From Ruegeria halocynthiae (GTDB lineage: Bacteria; Pseudomonadota; Alphaproteobacteria; Rhodobacterales; Rhodobacteraceae), in the NCBI RefSeq assembly GCF_000743705.1, contig NZ_JQEZ01000001.1:302070-366069 (forward strand): DNA of 64,000 nt, in the 5' to 3' direction. Position 1 is the first letter of the stretch, and each line of letters starts with the position of its first letter. Both the position numbers and the translations under genes were made by a program. Below, piece by piece: positions 43,850 through 52,680 of the stretch. The notes beneath the pieces were generated by a model that saw nothing but the letters and a program-made list of their open reading frames with translations, did no database searches and had not been told where the DNA came from.

Positions 43850-44749
43850 ATGAAGAACACATCCAACCAGCTGACCGACCACCTACGCCAAACCATCGAC
43901 CAGATGCCGTCTGGCCTGCAGGCCGCAGCGAAATACATCATCGACAATCCCGGTGACTTCGGTCTGGACCCGATCCGTGTGTCCGCTTCAAAAATCGGTG
44001 TCAGCTCAAACGTGCTGGTCCGTCTGGCGCAGCGGCTGGGATTTGACAGCTTCGAAGCGTTCCGAGCGCCCTTTCGGAATGCGCTGGTAACAGATCGCGA
44101 GGCTGATCTGGGCCAGGACTGGCTGACCACATTGCAAACGTCTGATGAGTTCAGCAAAGCGCAGGCCAGGTTCGCGCAGAACGAACAAAACGTCGTTGCG
44201 CGTTCCCTGCGACTTATGAAACCACAAGCCGTCCACCAGGCGGTTGATCATATCACCTCATCACGCCGATGCTTTGTGACGGCGACACGCGCAAGTTATG
44301 CTTTGGCATATTATTTTTCCTATACCGGGCGTATGGCGCATCCGGGTATTCAATTGGTTCCCAGACATGTGGGATCAGCAGCCGACGATCTTCTGGATGC
44401 CGATTCCCAAGACTGCCTGATCGCCATCACAGTTCACCCCTATTCTGCCGACACGATCCAATCCGTGCGCTTTGCAAAACAACAGGGGCTCAAGATCATT
44501 CTTATCTCGGACAGCGAAGTTATCGCGCCCGGGGTCGATCCCGACGTGTTGTTTACGGTCAGCACCAGAGCCTTACATCACTTTTCCTGTCTTACTGGAG
44601 CCATGGCCGTTCTGGACTGTTTGCTGGGGCATCTCTTTGATGCCGGTGGCGACGCCGCGCGCAGACGGGTTGATGACTACCAAAAGGCGCGCGAGGACAC
44701 CGGGGCATATTGGCAACCCGCAAAACCGCCGAAAATACGACGCAAATAA
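43850..44749 (+). CDS. MurR/RpiR-family transcriptional regulator
   Basis: A 299-residue regulator: RpiR helix-turn-helix at residues 1-80 (RVSASKIGVSSNVLVRLAQR) and a SIS domain at about 120-260 (RRCFVTATRASYALAYYFSY, then DCLIAITVHPYSADTI). SIS domains usually bind phosphosugars, but RpiR proteins also control amino-acid and amine catabolism. I chose the ATG at 43850 (MKNTSNQLTDHL). Its divergent position points to control of the BKACE/aminotransferase operon. Confidence 0.92.
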   Translation: MKNTSNQLTDHLRQTIDQMPSGLQAAAKYIIDNPGDFGLDPIRVSASKIGVSSNVLVRLAQRLGFDSFEAFRAPFRNALVTDREADLGQDWLTTLQTSDEFSKAQARFAQNEQNVVARSLRLMKPQAVHQAVDHITSSRRCFVTATRASYALAYYFSYTGRMAHPGIQLVPRHVGSAADDLLDADSQDCLIAITVHPYSADTIQSVRFAKQQGLKIILISDSEVIAPGVDPDVLFTVSTRALHHFSCLTGAMAVLDCLLGHLFDAGGDAARRRVDDYQKAREDTGAYWQPAKPPKIRRK

Positions 44750-44778
44750 AATGCCCCGGTATTTAGCCGGGGCTTTGA
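44749..44778. terminator. Bidirectional terminator between rpiR and coxM
   Basis: GCCCCGG-TATTTAG-CCGGGGC is a perfect 7-bp stem. It is followed by TTTG on the + strand and by ATTTTATTTG on the minus strand, so it fits the end of the cox-type operon best. Confidence 0.8.
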
Positions 44779-44781
44779 TGT

Positions 44782-45573
44782 TCACATACAGGCTTCGATA
44801 GCCCGTTTGGTCATAACGCCTACAAGATGCGCGCGGTACTCCTTGCTGCCATGTAGATCGCTGATCATGTTCATCGGATTGATGCTCAACCCCATCAGGG
44901 CATCTGTACGAAATGCCCCGTTCAATGCCTGCTCGGCCTCAGACCACCGGAAAACACCGTCCTCGCTGGCACCGGTGACGGCGACGCGGACACCATCGGC
45001 AAACCGCGCCAGATACACCCCCACCAGCGCAAAACGCGAGGCTGGTTGCAGGAACTTCTGATAGCTGGCCGCCTGCGGCACCGGAAACCGGACTGCGGTG
45101 ATAATCTCACCCTCATCCAGCGCGGTCGAGAACATACCCTCGAAAAAATCATCCGCGCCGATCTGGCGTGTATTGGTGACGATCGTCGCCCCCGACCCCA
45201 GCGCGCCGGCCGGATAACAGGCCGCCGGATCGTTATTCGCAATCGACCCCCCAATGGTGCCACGATTGCGCACCGCCGGATCACCGATCTGCCCGGCAAG
45301 CGCCGCCAGCGCTGGATAACTACTGGCCGCCTCAGCCGCCACAGTTGCATGGGTCGTTGCGCCACCGATGGAAACCGAACCATCATCGTCGACACAAACA
45401 CCTTGCATCTCGGCAATACCGTTCAGCGATATCAGCGCCGATGGCGACGCCAACCGTTGCTTCAGCGTCGGGATCAAGGTCTGCCCGCCACCCAGCGCCT
45501 GCGCGTCCTCAGACCCCAGCGCCGCAACCGCGTCAGCAATGGTCGAGGGCTTCTCAAACTCGAAATTATACAT
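44782..45573 (-). CDS. coxM: FAD-binding medium subunit of a CO-dehydrogenase-like molybdenum hydroxylase
   Basis: A 263-residue FAD protein of the CoxM/xanthine-dehydrogenase family. The FAD motif is ALGGGQTLIP near residue 35, and a second region reads RNRGTIGGSIANNDPAACYP. It takes electrons from the 2Fe-2S subunit. AAGGA precedes the ATG at 45573, which I prefer to the longer frame. Last gene in the operon. At 263 residues it is slightly shorter than form I CoxM (about 288). Confidence 0.93.
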   Translation of the reverse strand: MYNFEFEKPSTIADAVAALGSEDAQALGGGQTLIPTLKQRLASPSALISLNGIAEMQGVCVDDDGSVSIGGATTHATVAAEAASSYPALAALAGQIGDPAVRNRGTIGGSIANNDPAACYPAGALGSGATIVTNTRQIGADDFFEGMFSTALDEGEIITAVRFPVPQAASYQKFLQPASRFALVGVYLARFADGVRVAVTGASEDGVFRWSEAEQALNGAFRTDALMGLSINPMNMISDLHGSKEYRAHLVGVMTKRAIEACM

Positions 45574-45635
45574 TTCGTCTTCCTTTCCGAAAGGCGCGGA
45601 TCCGCCCTTCATCTGGCTATAAATATCCCGGGGGT

Positions 45636-45654
45636 CTGGGGGCAGAGCCCCCAG
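45636..45654 (-). repeat. GC-rich perfect inverted repeat between coxL and coxM
   Basis: CTGGGGGC-AGA-GCCCCCAG is a perfect 8-bp dyad, preceded by CCCGGGGGT. It may be a REP-like element or an mRNA processing hairpin in the 94-bp gap. Confidence 0.75.
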
Positions 45655-45667
45655 CCTTCCCCACGTC

Positions 45668-48028
45668 TCACCCGTTCATCGCTGCCCAGACACGCGACGG
45701 GCTCACCGGCATATCGATTTGATCGACCGCCTTGCCCCCCGAATTCATCGCATCCAGCACCGCATGGACCACCGCCGGCGGTGATCCGATTGCACCGGCC
45801 TCGCCACAGCCTTTCACGCCCAGCGGGTTATGCGTACAGGGTGTCTGACTGGAATGGTCCACCGCATAAAACGGCAGATCATCGGCGCGCGGCATCGCGT
45901 AATCCATGAAGGACGCGCTCAGCAATTGGCCATTCTCGTCATAGGCGCAGTTCTCCAGCAGAGCTTGGCCGATGCCCTGACCAATGCCACCATGAACCTG
46001 ACCATCAACGATCATCGGGTTGATGATATTGCCAAAATCATCCGCCGCGGTGAACTTTTCAACACTCACCTGCCCGGTCTCGGGGTCGATTTCGACCTCG
46101 CAGGCATAAGCCCCCGACGGGAAGGTAAAGTTCGCCGGGTCATAAAACGCGGTCTCCTCCAGACCGGGCTCCACCTCCAGCGGATAGTTGTGCGGCACAT
46201 AGGCCGTCAGGGTCACATCGCCCCAGGCCACCGATTTATCGGTACCTGCCACGCTGAACTGACCGTCCTTCAGCTCGATATCGGCCTCTGACGCCTCAAG
46301 CAGATGCGCCGCGATCTTCTTGGCCTTCTCGATCACCTTCTCGGTCGCCTTGACCATGGCCGAGCCACAAACGGCCAAAGACCGCGAGCCATAGGTGCCC
46401 ATGCCAAACGGAATTTTCGAAGTGTCGCCATGCACGATTTCGATCATCGACTCGTCGATGCCGATCATGTCGGCCACCACTTGCGGAAAGGCAGTCTCAT
46501 GCCCCTGCCCGTGGCTGTGCGCACCGACCATGACACTGATCGAGCCAGTGGCATTCACCCGCACCGTCGCCGCATCGTAAAGACCCGCGCGCGCGCCCAA
46601 CATGCCAACGATGTTCGACGGAGCAATCCCGCAGGCCTCTATGTAACAGTTGATGCCCAGACCGCGCAGCTTGCCTTTGGCTTCGCTTTCCGCACGGCGC
46701 GCGGCAAAACCCGCCAGATCGGCCGCAGCCTCAAGCTTGTCCATCGTCCCGTTGTAATCGCCGGTGTCATAAGTCAGTGCAACCGGCGTGTCATAAGGAA
46801 ACTGAGTGATAAAGTTCTGACGCCGCAGGGCAATCGGATCGACGCCCAGCTCACGCGCGGCTTTGTCCACGACACGCTCCAGCTGATAGGTCGCCTCGGG
46901 GCGACCCGCGCCGCGATAGGCATCCACCGGCACCGTATTGGTGAACATCGCCTTTACGTTCACCTGAATGACCGGCGTCTTGTAGTTGCCCGCCATCAAC
47001 GTACCGTGCAGCCAGGTCGGAACCGAGCTGGAAAACGTCGACAGATACGCGCCGAGGTTTGCATAGGTATTCGTGCGCAAACCGACAAAGTTATTGTCCG
47101 CATCCAGTGCCAGCTCAATCGTGCTGACATGGTCACGGCCATGGGCATCCGACATGAAGGCCTCAGACCGGCTGGAACTCCACTTGACCGGGCGGTTACA
47201 CGCCTTGGCCGCGAAGGTACAGAATGCCTCTTCCGCATAGTGGAATATCTTGGTACCGAAACCGCCGCCCACATCCGGGGCGACAACGCGGACCTTGTGT
47301 TCCGGCAGACCCAGCACAAAGGCGCACATCAACAGCCGGATCACATGCGGGTTCTGCGAGGTGGTATAAAGCGTATAATCCTCGGTCCCCCGGCTGTATT
47401 CGGCCACCGCCACACGTGGCTCCATCGGGTTGGCGACAAGGCGGTTGTTGACCAGATCCAGCGTGGTCACATGGGCCGCATTGGCAAAGACCTCGTTGAC
47501 CTTGGCGTCGTCAGCCTCGCCCAGCTGCCAGTCATAGCAGATATTGTTTTTCAGATCGTCATGAACCAGCGTCGCGCCATCTTGCGCCGCCGCTTTCATA
47601 TTCATGACGGCGGGCAGAACCTCGATATCCACGTCGATGGCTTCGGCGGCATCGCGCGCCTGTTCAAGGCTGTCGGCCACAACTGCGGCAATCGGGTCAC
47701 CCACATGGCGAACCTTGCCCTGCGCCAGAATCGGATGCGGAGGCTCCTGCATGGGCGCGCCATGCTTGTCGGTGACTTCCCAGCCGCAGGGTATCCCGCC
47801 CACGCCTTCAAAATCCTTGCCAGTGAATATTTTGACCACGCCCGGCATGCCTTCGGCCGCCGAAGTGTCCACGCTCTTGATCCGGCCATGCGCGATGTCG
47901 GACCGCAGGAAATGCACATAGGCCTGACCACGTACATTGATGTCGTCGGTGTAATTGCCTGCTCCGGTCAGAAAGCGCACGTCCTCGCGCCTTTTGGAAC
48001 TGGCTCCGATGCCACTGTCTTTGGGCAT
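45668..48028 (-). CDS. coxL: Molybdopterin-binding large subunit, form II CoxL-like
   Basis: A 786-residue xanthine-oxidase-family catalytic subunit. The active-site loop reads AYRGAGR (residues 370-376), the form II signature; true (form I) CO dehydrogenases have AYRCSFR with a Cys that binds copper. VVAPDVGGGFGTKI is a cofactor contact and the conserved Glu of the family lies in VKGCGEAGAIGSPP. The substrate is therefore uncertain and may not be CO. I chose the ATG at 48028 (MPKDSGIGASSKRRED). The upstream 53 bp hold a perfect palindrome. Confidence 0.95.
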   Translation of the reverse strand: MPKDSGIGASSKRREDVRFLTGAGNYTDDINVRGQAYVHFLRSDIAHGRIKSVDTSAAEGMPGVVKIFTGKDFEGVGGIPCGWEVTDKHGAPMQEPPHPILAQGKVRHVGDPIAAVVADSLEQARDAAEAIDVDIEVLPAVMNMKAAAQDGATLVHDDLKNNICYDWQLGEADDAKVNEVFANAAHVTTLDLVNNRLVANPMEPRVAVAEYSRGTEDYTLYTTSQNPHVIRLLMCAFVLGLPEHKVRVVAPDVGGGFGTKIFHYAEEAFCTFAAKACNRPVKWSSSRSEAFMSDAHGRDHVSTIELALDADNNFVGLRTNTYANLGAYLSTFSSSVPTWLHGTLMAGNYKTPVIQVNVKAMFTNTVPVDAYRGAGRPEATYQLERVVDKAARELGVDPIALRRQNFITQFPYDTPVALTYDTGDYNGTMDKLEAAADLAGFAARRAESEAKGKLRGLGINCYIEACGIAPSNIVGMLGARAGLYDAATVRVNATGSISVMVGAHSHGQGHETAFPQVVADMIGIDESMIEIVHGDTSKIPFGMGTYGSRSLAVCGSAMVKATEKVIEKAKKIAAHLLEASEADIELKDGQFSVAGTDKSVAWGDVTLTAYVPHNYPLEVEPGLEETAFYDPANFTFPSGAYACEVEIDPETGQVSVEKFTAADDFGNIINPMIVDGQVHGGIGQGIGQALLENCAYDENGQLLSASFMDYAMPRADDLPFYAVDHSSQTPCTHNPLGVKGCGEAGAIGSPPAVVHAVLDAMNSGGKAVDQIDMPVSPSRVWAAMNG

Positions 48029-48047
48029 TGCTTGTTCTCCTCCCTGA

Positions 48048-48072
48048 AAAGAATTTTCGTCGAAAATTCTTT
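48048..48072 (-). repeat. Perfect 25-bp palindrome between coxS and coxL
   Basis: AAAGAATTTTCG-T-CGAAAATTCTTT: two 12-bp arms with one central base. It fills nearly half of the 53-bp coxS-coxL gap and lies 20 bp upstream of the coxL start. Confidence 0.9.
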
Positions 48073-48081
48073 GTGGCCGCG

Positions 48082-48567
48082 TTACTCGGCGGCGATTTGG
48101 CTTACGTCCTGACCGGATGCGGCCATGATCGCCTTGACGATGTTGTGGTAACCGGTACAGCGGCACAGGTTCCCTTCGAGGTACTTTCGAATCTCGGCCT
48201 CGGTCGGGCGCGGATTATCTTTCAGCAGCGCCGCCGTGCTCATCACCATGCCCGGCGTGCAAAACCCGCATTGCAGACCGTGATGATCCTGAAACGCCTG
48301 CTGGATCACGTTCAGCGAGCCATCAGCATTGGCCTGCCCCTCGATCGTGCCGATATCTGCGCCGTCAGCTTCCATCGCCAGCATATTGCAGGACTTTATC
48401 GCCTCGCCATTCACATGCACCACACACGCACCGCATTGTGCTGTATCACAGCCAACATGTGTGCCAGTCATCGACAGGTGTTCGCGCAGAAAACCGGACA
48501 GCAATGTCCGGCCCTCGACGTCTCCGCTCACGGGTTTACCGTTCACGGTCATTGAGACCTGTGTCAT
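48082..48567 (-). CDS. coxS: 2Fe-2S small subunit of the CO-dehydrogenase-like enzyme
   Basis: A 161-residue protein with two clusters: a plant-ferredoxin-type 2Fe-2S site (Cys40, 45, 48, 60; [16 protein letters not shown]) and the helical-bundle site (Cys100, 103, 135, 137; [17 protein letters not shown]). It is the first structural gene; the order S-L-M is characteristic of form II operons, whereas form I operons are M-S-L. Confidence 0.96.
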   Translation of the reverse strand: MTQVSMTVNGKPVSGDVEGRTLLSGFLREHLSMTGTHVGCDTAQCGACVVHVNGEAIKSCNMLAMEADGADIGTIEGQANADGSLNVIQQAFQDHHGLQCGFCTPGMVMSTAALLKDNPRPTEAEIRKYLEGNLCRCTGYHNIVKAIMAASGQDVSQIAAE

Positions 48568-48615
48568 TAGCTCCTCCCAATTGGTATTTCTCCCTGCTCC
48601 GAGTTAAGCACGGGA

Positions 48616-48637
48616 ATTTTTGTTTGAGAACAAAAAT
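48616..48637 (-). promoter_or_regulatory. Perfect AT-rich dyad upstream of coxS (candidate operator)
   Basis: ATTTTTGTT-TGAG-AACAAAAAT has 9-bp arms and a 4-bp spacer and lies 49 bp upstream of the coxS start, where a regulator or promoter is expected. Confidence 0.55.
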
Positions 48638-48718
48638 ATTTACCGATTATTTCAGCCGGTTACGCGCCTAACTTTTTTGAGATAAAGCGATGCACCAAGA
48701 AAGCAAATTCTTGCTGCG

Positions 48719-49720
48719 TCAACTTTTGCGCGAGGCCCTTGGCTGTGGCCGGGTCGGGATTTCCTTGAGCAACCCACCAACCCCCATTCCGGCAATATCC
48801 GCACCTGTGGTTTCGATCCCGCAAGCGACGCGCGACAATACCCAGTCCGCGCCATTCAACGCCGGAGACCGCGCGCACCCTGGCAACCCGATCACCGGCT
48901 GCATCCCAAGGGCGCCAAGAAACAACAAATTACCTGGATCAACAGGCATACCGAACCTGTCCACCTGCCCGCCCGCTGCGCGCACGGCCTGAGGCGCCAC
49001 GTCAAATACGTCTGAGGTCGCCGAACCAGTCAGGATCATCACCACATCGCCCTGCGCGCTGGTTATTGCGCTTGTCAGCGCATCGGTCTGATGCGGAACG
49101 ATACGAACTTCGCTCAACTCCATACCCAACGCTTCAACCCGCCCACGAATGGCGGTGATACCTTTTTCGTTGGGTGGTCCGCCGGGAATTTCAGTCACGA
49201 TCAACGCGGCGTTTCGGTAAACGGGTGCGGCCAAACGGATGGCCCCTTGCGCCAGACGCGCAGCGCGCAGGACATCGGCCCCCGGCACCGCATATGAAAT
49301 CACCTTGATCGTCGCCACCATCCCGCCCGCGTTCATCTGCTGAAACTGCGGCACTGTCGCTACGGTGATCATCGGATTGACCCGGTTGAAGTCTTCCAGC
49401 GCGCCTATGTCCAGCACCGCAACACCCGGTCCGTCTGCCAGCAGGTTCACGCGCCCGGTGAACGGTGCGGTCACCCTCAACTTGGCTGTAACCGGATCGG
49501 GTGTCAGTGCATCAGCCAGCATTCGGGCGGCTTCGTCTTCATGGCAATCGCCGGGATCAAGTCGGGCCACGGTGACCGATTTGTAACCCGCCTTCGCCAA
49601 CTGGGATTGATGTTCGGGCGTCAGGACCATGCCTTTGCGCAGCTTGACCTTATCCGCCTGCACCGAATGGGCCAGAATGGCGCCAACTGCTTCGCCAAGA
49701 GGAACGGGGCCGAATTTCAC
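48719..49720 (-). CDS. Molybdopterin-binding protein (MoCF_biosynth domain)
   Basis: A 333-residue protein. The N-terminal part (GEAVGAILAHSVQADKVKLR) resembles the first domain of MoeA/CinA-like proteins, and the C-terminal MoCF domain (about 170-320) holds VVMILTGSATSDVFDVAPQA and the Gly-rich LFLGALGMQPVIGLPG. It probably handles molybdopterin for the hydroxylase encoded downstream. The start is GTG, overlapping the XdhC stop (GTGA). Confidence 0.87.
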   Translation of the reverse strand: MKFGPVPLGEAVGAILAHSVQADKVKLRKGMVLTPEHQSQLAKAGYKSVTVARLDPGDCHEDEAARMLADALTPDPVTAKLRVTAPFTGRVNLLADGPGVAVLDIGALEDFNRVNPMITVATVPQFQQMNAGGMVATIKVISYAVPGADVLRAARLAQGAIRLAAPVYRNAALIVTEIPGGPPNEKGITAIRGRVEALGMELSEVRIVPHQTDALTSAITSAQGDVVMILTGSATSDVFDVAPQAVRAAGGQVDRFGMPVDPGNLLFLGALGMQPVIGLPGCARSPALNGADWVLSRVACGIETTGADIAGMGVGGLLKEIPTRPQPRASRKS

Positions 49721-50685
49721 GCCTTGCCCCGCAGAACCGCAGTCATTTGCGCCAATACAGCGACCGCGATTTCCGATGGCCCCGCAGCGCCGATATCCAG
49801 ACCGATGGGGCCGTGAATTCGGGCAAGCTGGTCATCGTTAAAACCCGCTTCTTTCATGCGCGCCAGCCGCTTGGCATGGGTGCGTGTGGACCCCAAAGCG
49901 CCAATATAAAAGACCTCGGCCCGCAGCGCGGATATCAATGCCGGGTCGTCAAGCTTTGGATCATGCGTCAACAGAACGACGGCTGTACGCGAATCCAGAC
50001 CCAGTTTATCAACCGCCTCGTCCGGCCAATCAGTCAGTATCTTTTCGCCAGGAAAACGCGCGCCGGATGCAAAGGCATCACGCGGGTCGATTATCGCCGG
50101 GTCATATCCGGCAATCCGGGCCATTGGCACCAGCGCCTGCGCGATATGTACCGCACCCACGACAATCAATCGTAAAGGTGCGTTGTGAACCGCCACAAAT
50201 GTCTGGCCATCGTCCTCGAACCCTGACCGATCCATACGCAAGCGGCCTGCATACGCATTGCGGCGCAAGGCCCGGTGACCGGTTTCGATATTGACCTCAT
50301 AGGCCACGGGTTCGCGCCGCGCGCGAGCATCAACCAATTCGCGTAACATGGGTTCAGGCAGCACCTTGCCCACCGGTTCGACCAGAACGCGGATCGTGCC
50401 ACCACAGGCCAGACCCACGGCAAAGGCGTCATCGTCGCTGACGCCGAACTCCAGCAGCCGCGCCTCGCCTTCGTCGATCGCCTCAAGCGCCTCGACCACG
50501 ACCGCGCCTTCGACACAGCCCCCCGAAACCGAACCTTCGATGCGGCCATCCCCGCCGATCACCAGCTGTGCGCCCACGCGACGCGGAGCGCTGCCCCAGG
50601 TTTCAACGACCGTGGCCAGGGCCGTCGGGCGACCTAGGCCATACCAGCGAAGCGCCGTTTCCGGGCTGTTGTCGAATCTATCCAT
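49717..50685 (-). CDS. XdhC/CoxI-family molybdenum cofactor maturation protein
   Basis: A 322-residue protein. The N-terminal XdhC/CoxI domain carries TVVETWGSAPRRVGAQLV and GSVSGGCVEGAVV; the C-terminal Rossmann-like domain has LIVVGAVHIAQALVPMA and YIGALGSTRTHAKRL. XdhC proteins bind molybdenum cofactor, promote its sulfuration and insert it into xanthine-oxidase-family enzymes. It is co-translated with the molybdopterin-binding protein. Confidence 0.93.
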   Translation of the reverse strand: MDRFDNSPETALRWYGLGRPTALATVVETWGSAPRRVGAQLVIGGDGRIEGSVSGGCVEGAVVVEALEAIDEGEARLLEFGVSDDDAFAVGLACGGTIRVLVEPVGKVLPEPMLRELVDARARREPVAYEVNIETGHRALRRNAYAGRLRMDRSGFEDDGQTFVAVHNAPLRLIVVGAVHIAQALVPMARIAGYDPAIIDPRDAFASGARFPGEKILTDWPDEAVDKLGLDSRTAVVLLTHDPKLDDPALISALRAEVFYIGALGSTRTHAKRLARMKEAGFNDDQLARIHGPIGLDIGAAGPSEIAVAVLAQMTAVLRGKA

Positions 50686-50919
50686 TGCACCCTCCCCAAG
50701 CGTTCTGGTTCAACATAGGCAGGTTTAACCGGATGAAAAGGAATCCGCACACCGGTCCCGCCGTGCAGGGGCGGAAAAACTGAACATTCGGCGCGATTAA
50801 GCCGAGATTTCCGCAGTTTACGCAAAGGATTGATTGTCAGTGAACCTGATTCTAGCTTACACGCGCGACTGCTGCATTCCAGTATGCGCATATATATTTT
50901 TCAAAAGGGAGACAAAGAC

Positions 50920-51420
50920 TTGAAACGTATTTTTTCACTCGGAATGGCAATTGGGCTGCTGGCATCGACCGCGGTTAGCGCGGACACATACCTGCGTTAT
51001 GGTGAGGTCGAGGGCTGGAAGGTATTCATCGACGAAGACAAGAAATCCTGCTTGATCGAGGCCGTGGATGACGCGGAAAACGTGGTGCAGATGGGTCTGA
51101 CTCAGGACCGTGGCGTTGGCTATGTCGGTGTTTTCACCAAAGCCAAGACCGATATCAAACGCGGTGACAAGGAAGCTGTGGCGATCCTGCTGGGTGACAA
51201 CCTTTATCTTGGCGAAGCCACCGGCATGAAGGGCAACATCACCAAAGGGTATTCCGGCGGCTATGTCCTGTCCGATGATCCTGCGTTCGCCGAAGACATC
51301 GCGAAAAAGAAGGTCATGGTTGTGTTCCCGGAAAAGGAATTTGCCTTTACCGTCGATCTGACCGGCACCTACAAGGCCATGGAAATGGCCCGCAAGTGCA
51401 ACGAAGAACAACTGAGCTGA
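50920..51420 (+). CDS. Exported hypothetical protein inside the cox-type cluster
   Basis: A 166-residue product with a signal peptide (LKRIFSLGMAIGLLASTAVS, cleavage near SA-D) and a soluble domain including YLRYGEVEGWKVFIDEDKK and a late AMEMARKCNEEQ. Two Cys could form a disulfide. I prefer the TTG at 50920, with AAGGGAG about 9 nt upstream; an ATG at 50884 is possible. It is transcribed against the surrounding maturation genes. I do not recognise the family. Confidence 0.78.
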   Translation: MKRIFSLGMAIGLLASTAVSADTYLRYGEVEGWKVFIDEDKKSCLIEAVDDAENVVQMGLTQDRGVGYVGVFTKAKTDIKRGDKEAVAILLGDNLYLGEATGMKGNITKGYSGGYVLSDDPAFAEDIAKKKVMVVFPEKEFAFTVDLTGTYKAMEMARKCNEEQLS

Positions 51421-51423
51421 GGT

Positions 51424-52680
51424 TCAGCCCGAAAGCGCGGTCATCAGCCGCGCTTTCTCACCCACGTCATCGGGTTTCGAGATGACGGCGGCCAGATCCT
51501 CCAAAGACGCAATCGAATGGCCCGCGCGGAAGCTGTCCACATGTGGCAGCATCGCCGCCACACCCTGCGCTTTGGGCGCAAACCCATCCCAACGCAACAG
51601 CGGGTTCAGCCAGATCAGGCGGCGCGCCGACAGGTGCAGCCGTTCCATTTCTTTTCCCAGCGCCTCGGGCTCGCCCCGGTCCAGACCGTCCGAGATCAAC
51701 AGCACCACAGCCCCCTGCCCCATGACACGGCGCGACCAGTCGCGGTTGAAGGCGTGCAGGCATTCGCCGATCCGGGTGCCGCCTTCCCAATCCTGCGCTT
51801 CGGCACCCGCTGCGGCCAGTGCCGCATCCACATCGCGCTGTTGCAGATGCCGGGTAACGTTGGTCAGCCGCGTGCCAAAGGTGAACGCGTGGACCCTGGC
51901 CCAACCTGCGCCTTTGGCGTTTGAGACCGCGTGCAGGAAATGCAGGATGATCCGGCTGTATTGACTCATCGAGCCGGAGATATCGCAAAGCACAACAAGG
52001 TTCGGCCAGCGCGGCTTTGGTTTGAGACGGGCGATGTCGCGCAGCTCACCCCCCTGACGCATTGCGGCGCGCAGGGTGCGGGCGCGGTCGATGCGATGCC
52101 CCAGATGGCTGGCCTGCCCGCGCCGCGATTCGATCGGTTTCACCGGCAAGGTCAGACGTGCAAGCAGACGCTTGGCTTGCGCGACCTCGGCCGTGCTCAT
52201 CTGTTCAAAGTCGAGGCTGCGCAGACGTTCCTCGGACGACGCGGTTTGCGAGGCGTCGATTTCAAGGTCAGTGCCGTCCTCCTGCTCGGTGGTTTCGGGC
52301 AGATCGCGATCCACCCCGTCCAGCAACGCCTCAGCCGCGCGTTTTTCGGCTGCATCGGCCTTGCGCTCTTCCTGTACGCCGCGCAGGGCGGGCAGCATCA
52401 TGGACATCATGTGTTCAAGATATCGCGGGTCACGCCAATACAGGCGAAAGACCTGCGCAAACACCATGCGATGTTCCGGCCGGTTCACGAAACAGGCGTG
52501 AAGCGTCCAGTAGAAATCGCGCCTTTCAGTAAACCCGGCGGCCTGCACGGCCCGGATCGCATCCACCACCCGCCCCGTTCCAATGGGCAACCCCGCCTTG
52601 CGCAAGGCGCGTGCAAAATGGGTGATGTTCTGCGCCAGCTTGGGGTCGCCCGGAACATCAAGCACCAGCTGCTCGGTCAT
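51424..52680 (-). CDS. coxE: CoxE-type von Willebrand factor A domain protein
   Basis: A 418-residue protein with an acidic central region (TTEQEDGTDLEIDASQTASS) and a C-terminal VWA domain whose MIDAS motif is DISGSMSQYS, with a matching GGTRIGE threonine. In Oligotropha CoxE acts with the AAA+ protein CoxD to build the active-site cluster of CO dehydrogenase. It is adjacent to the MoxR/CoxD gene with a 1-bp overlap (TGATG). Confidence 0.92.
   Translation of the reverse strand: MTEQLVLDVPGDPKLAQNITHFARALRKAGLPIGTGRVVDAIRAVQAAGFTERRDFYWTLHACFVNRPEHRMVFAQVFRLYWRDPRYLEHMMSMMLPALRGVQEERKADAAEKRAAEALLDGVDRDLPETTEQEDGTDLEIDASQTASSEERLRSLDFEQMSTAEVAQAKRLLARLTLPVKPIESRRGQASHLGHRIDRARTLRAAMRQGGELRDIARLKPKPRWPNLVVLCDISGSMSQYSRIILHFLHAVSNAKGAGWARVHAFTFGTRLTNVTRHLQQRDVDAALAAAGAEAQDWEGGTRIGECLHAFNRDWSRRVMGQGAVVLLISDGLDRGEPEALGKEMERLHLSARRLIWLNPLLRWDGFAPKAQGVAAMLPHVDSFRAGHSIASLEDLAAVISKPDDVGEKARLMTALSG

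Noticed and set aside
45668-48028. True (form I) CO dehydrogenase large subunit
   Set aside because: The active-site loop is AYRGAGR rather than AYRCSFR and the gene order is S-L-M, so CO as the substrate is not supported.
46304-48112. A 602-codon plus-strand frame across the cox region
   Set aside because: Antisense to coxL, which has all family motifs. The shadow frame has His/Arg-rich low-complexity composition.
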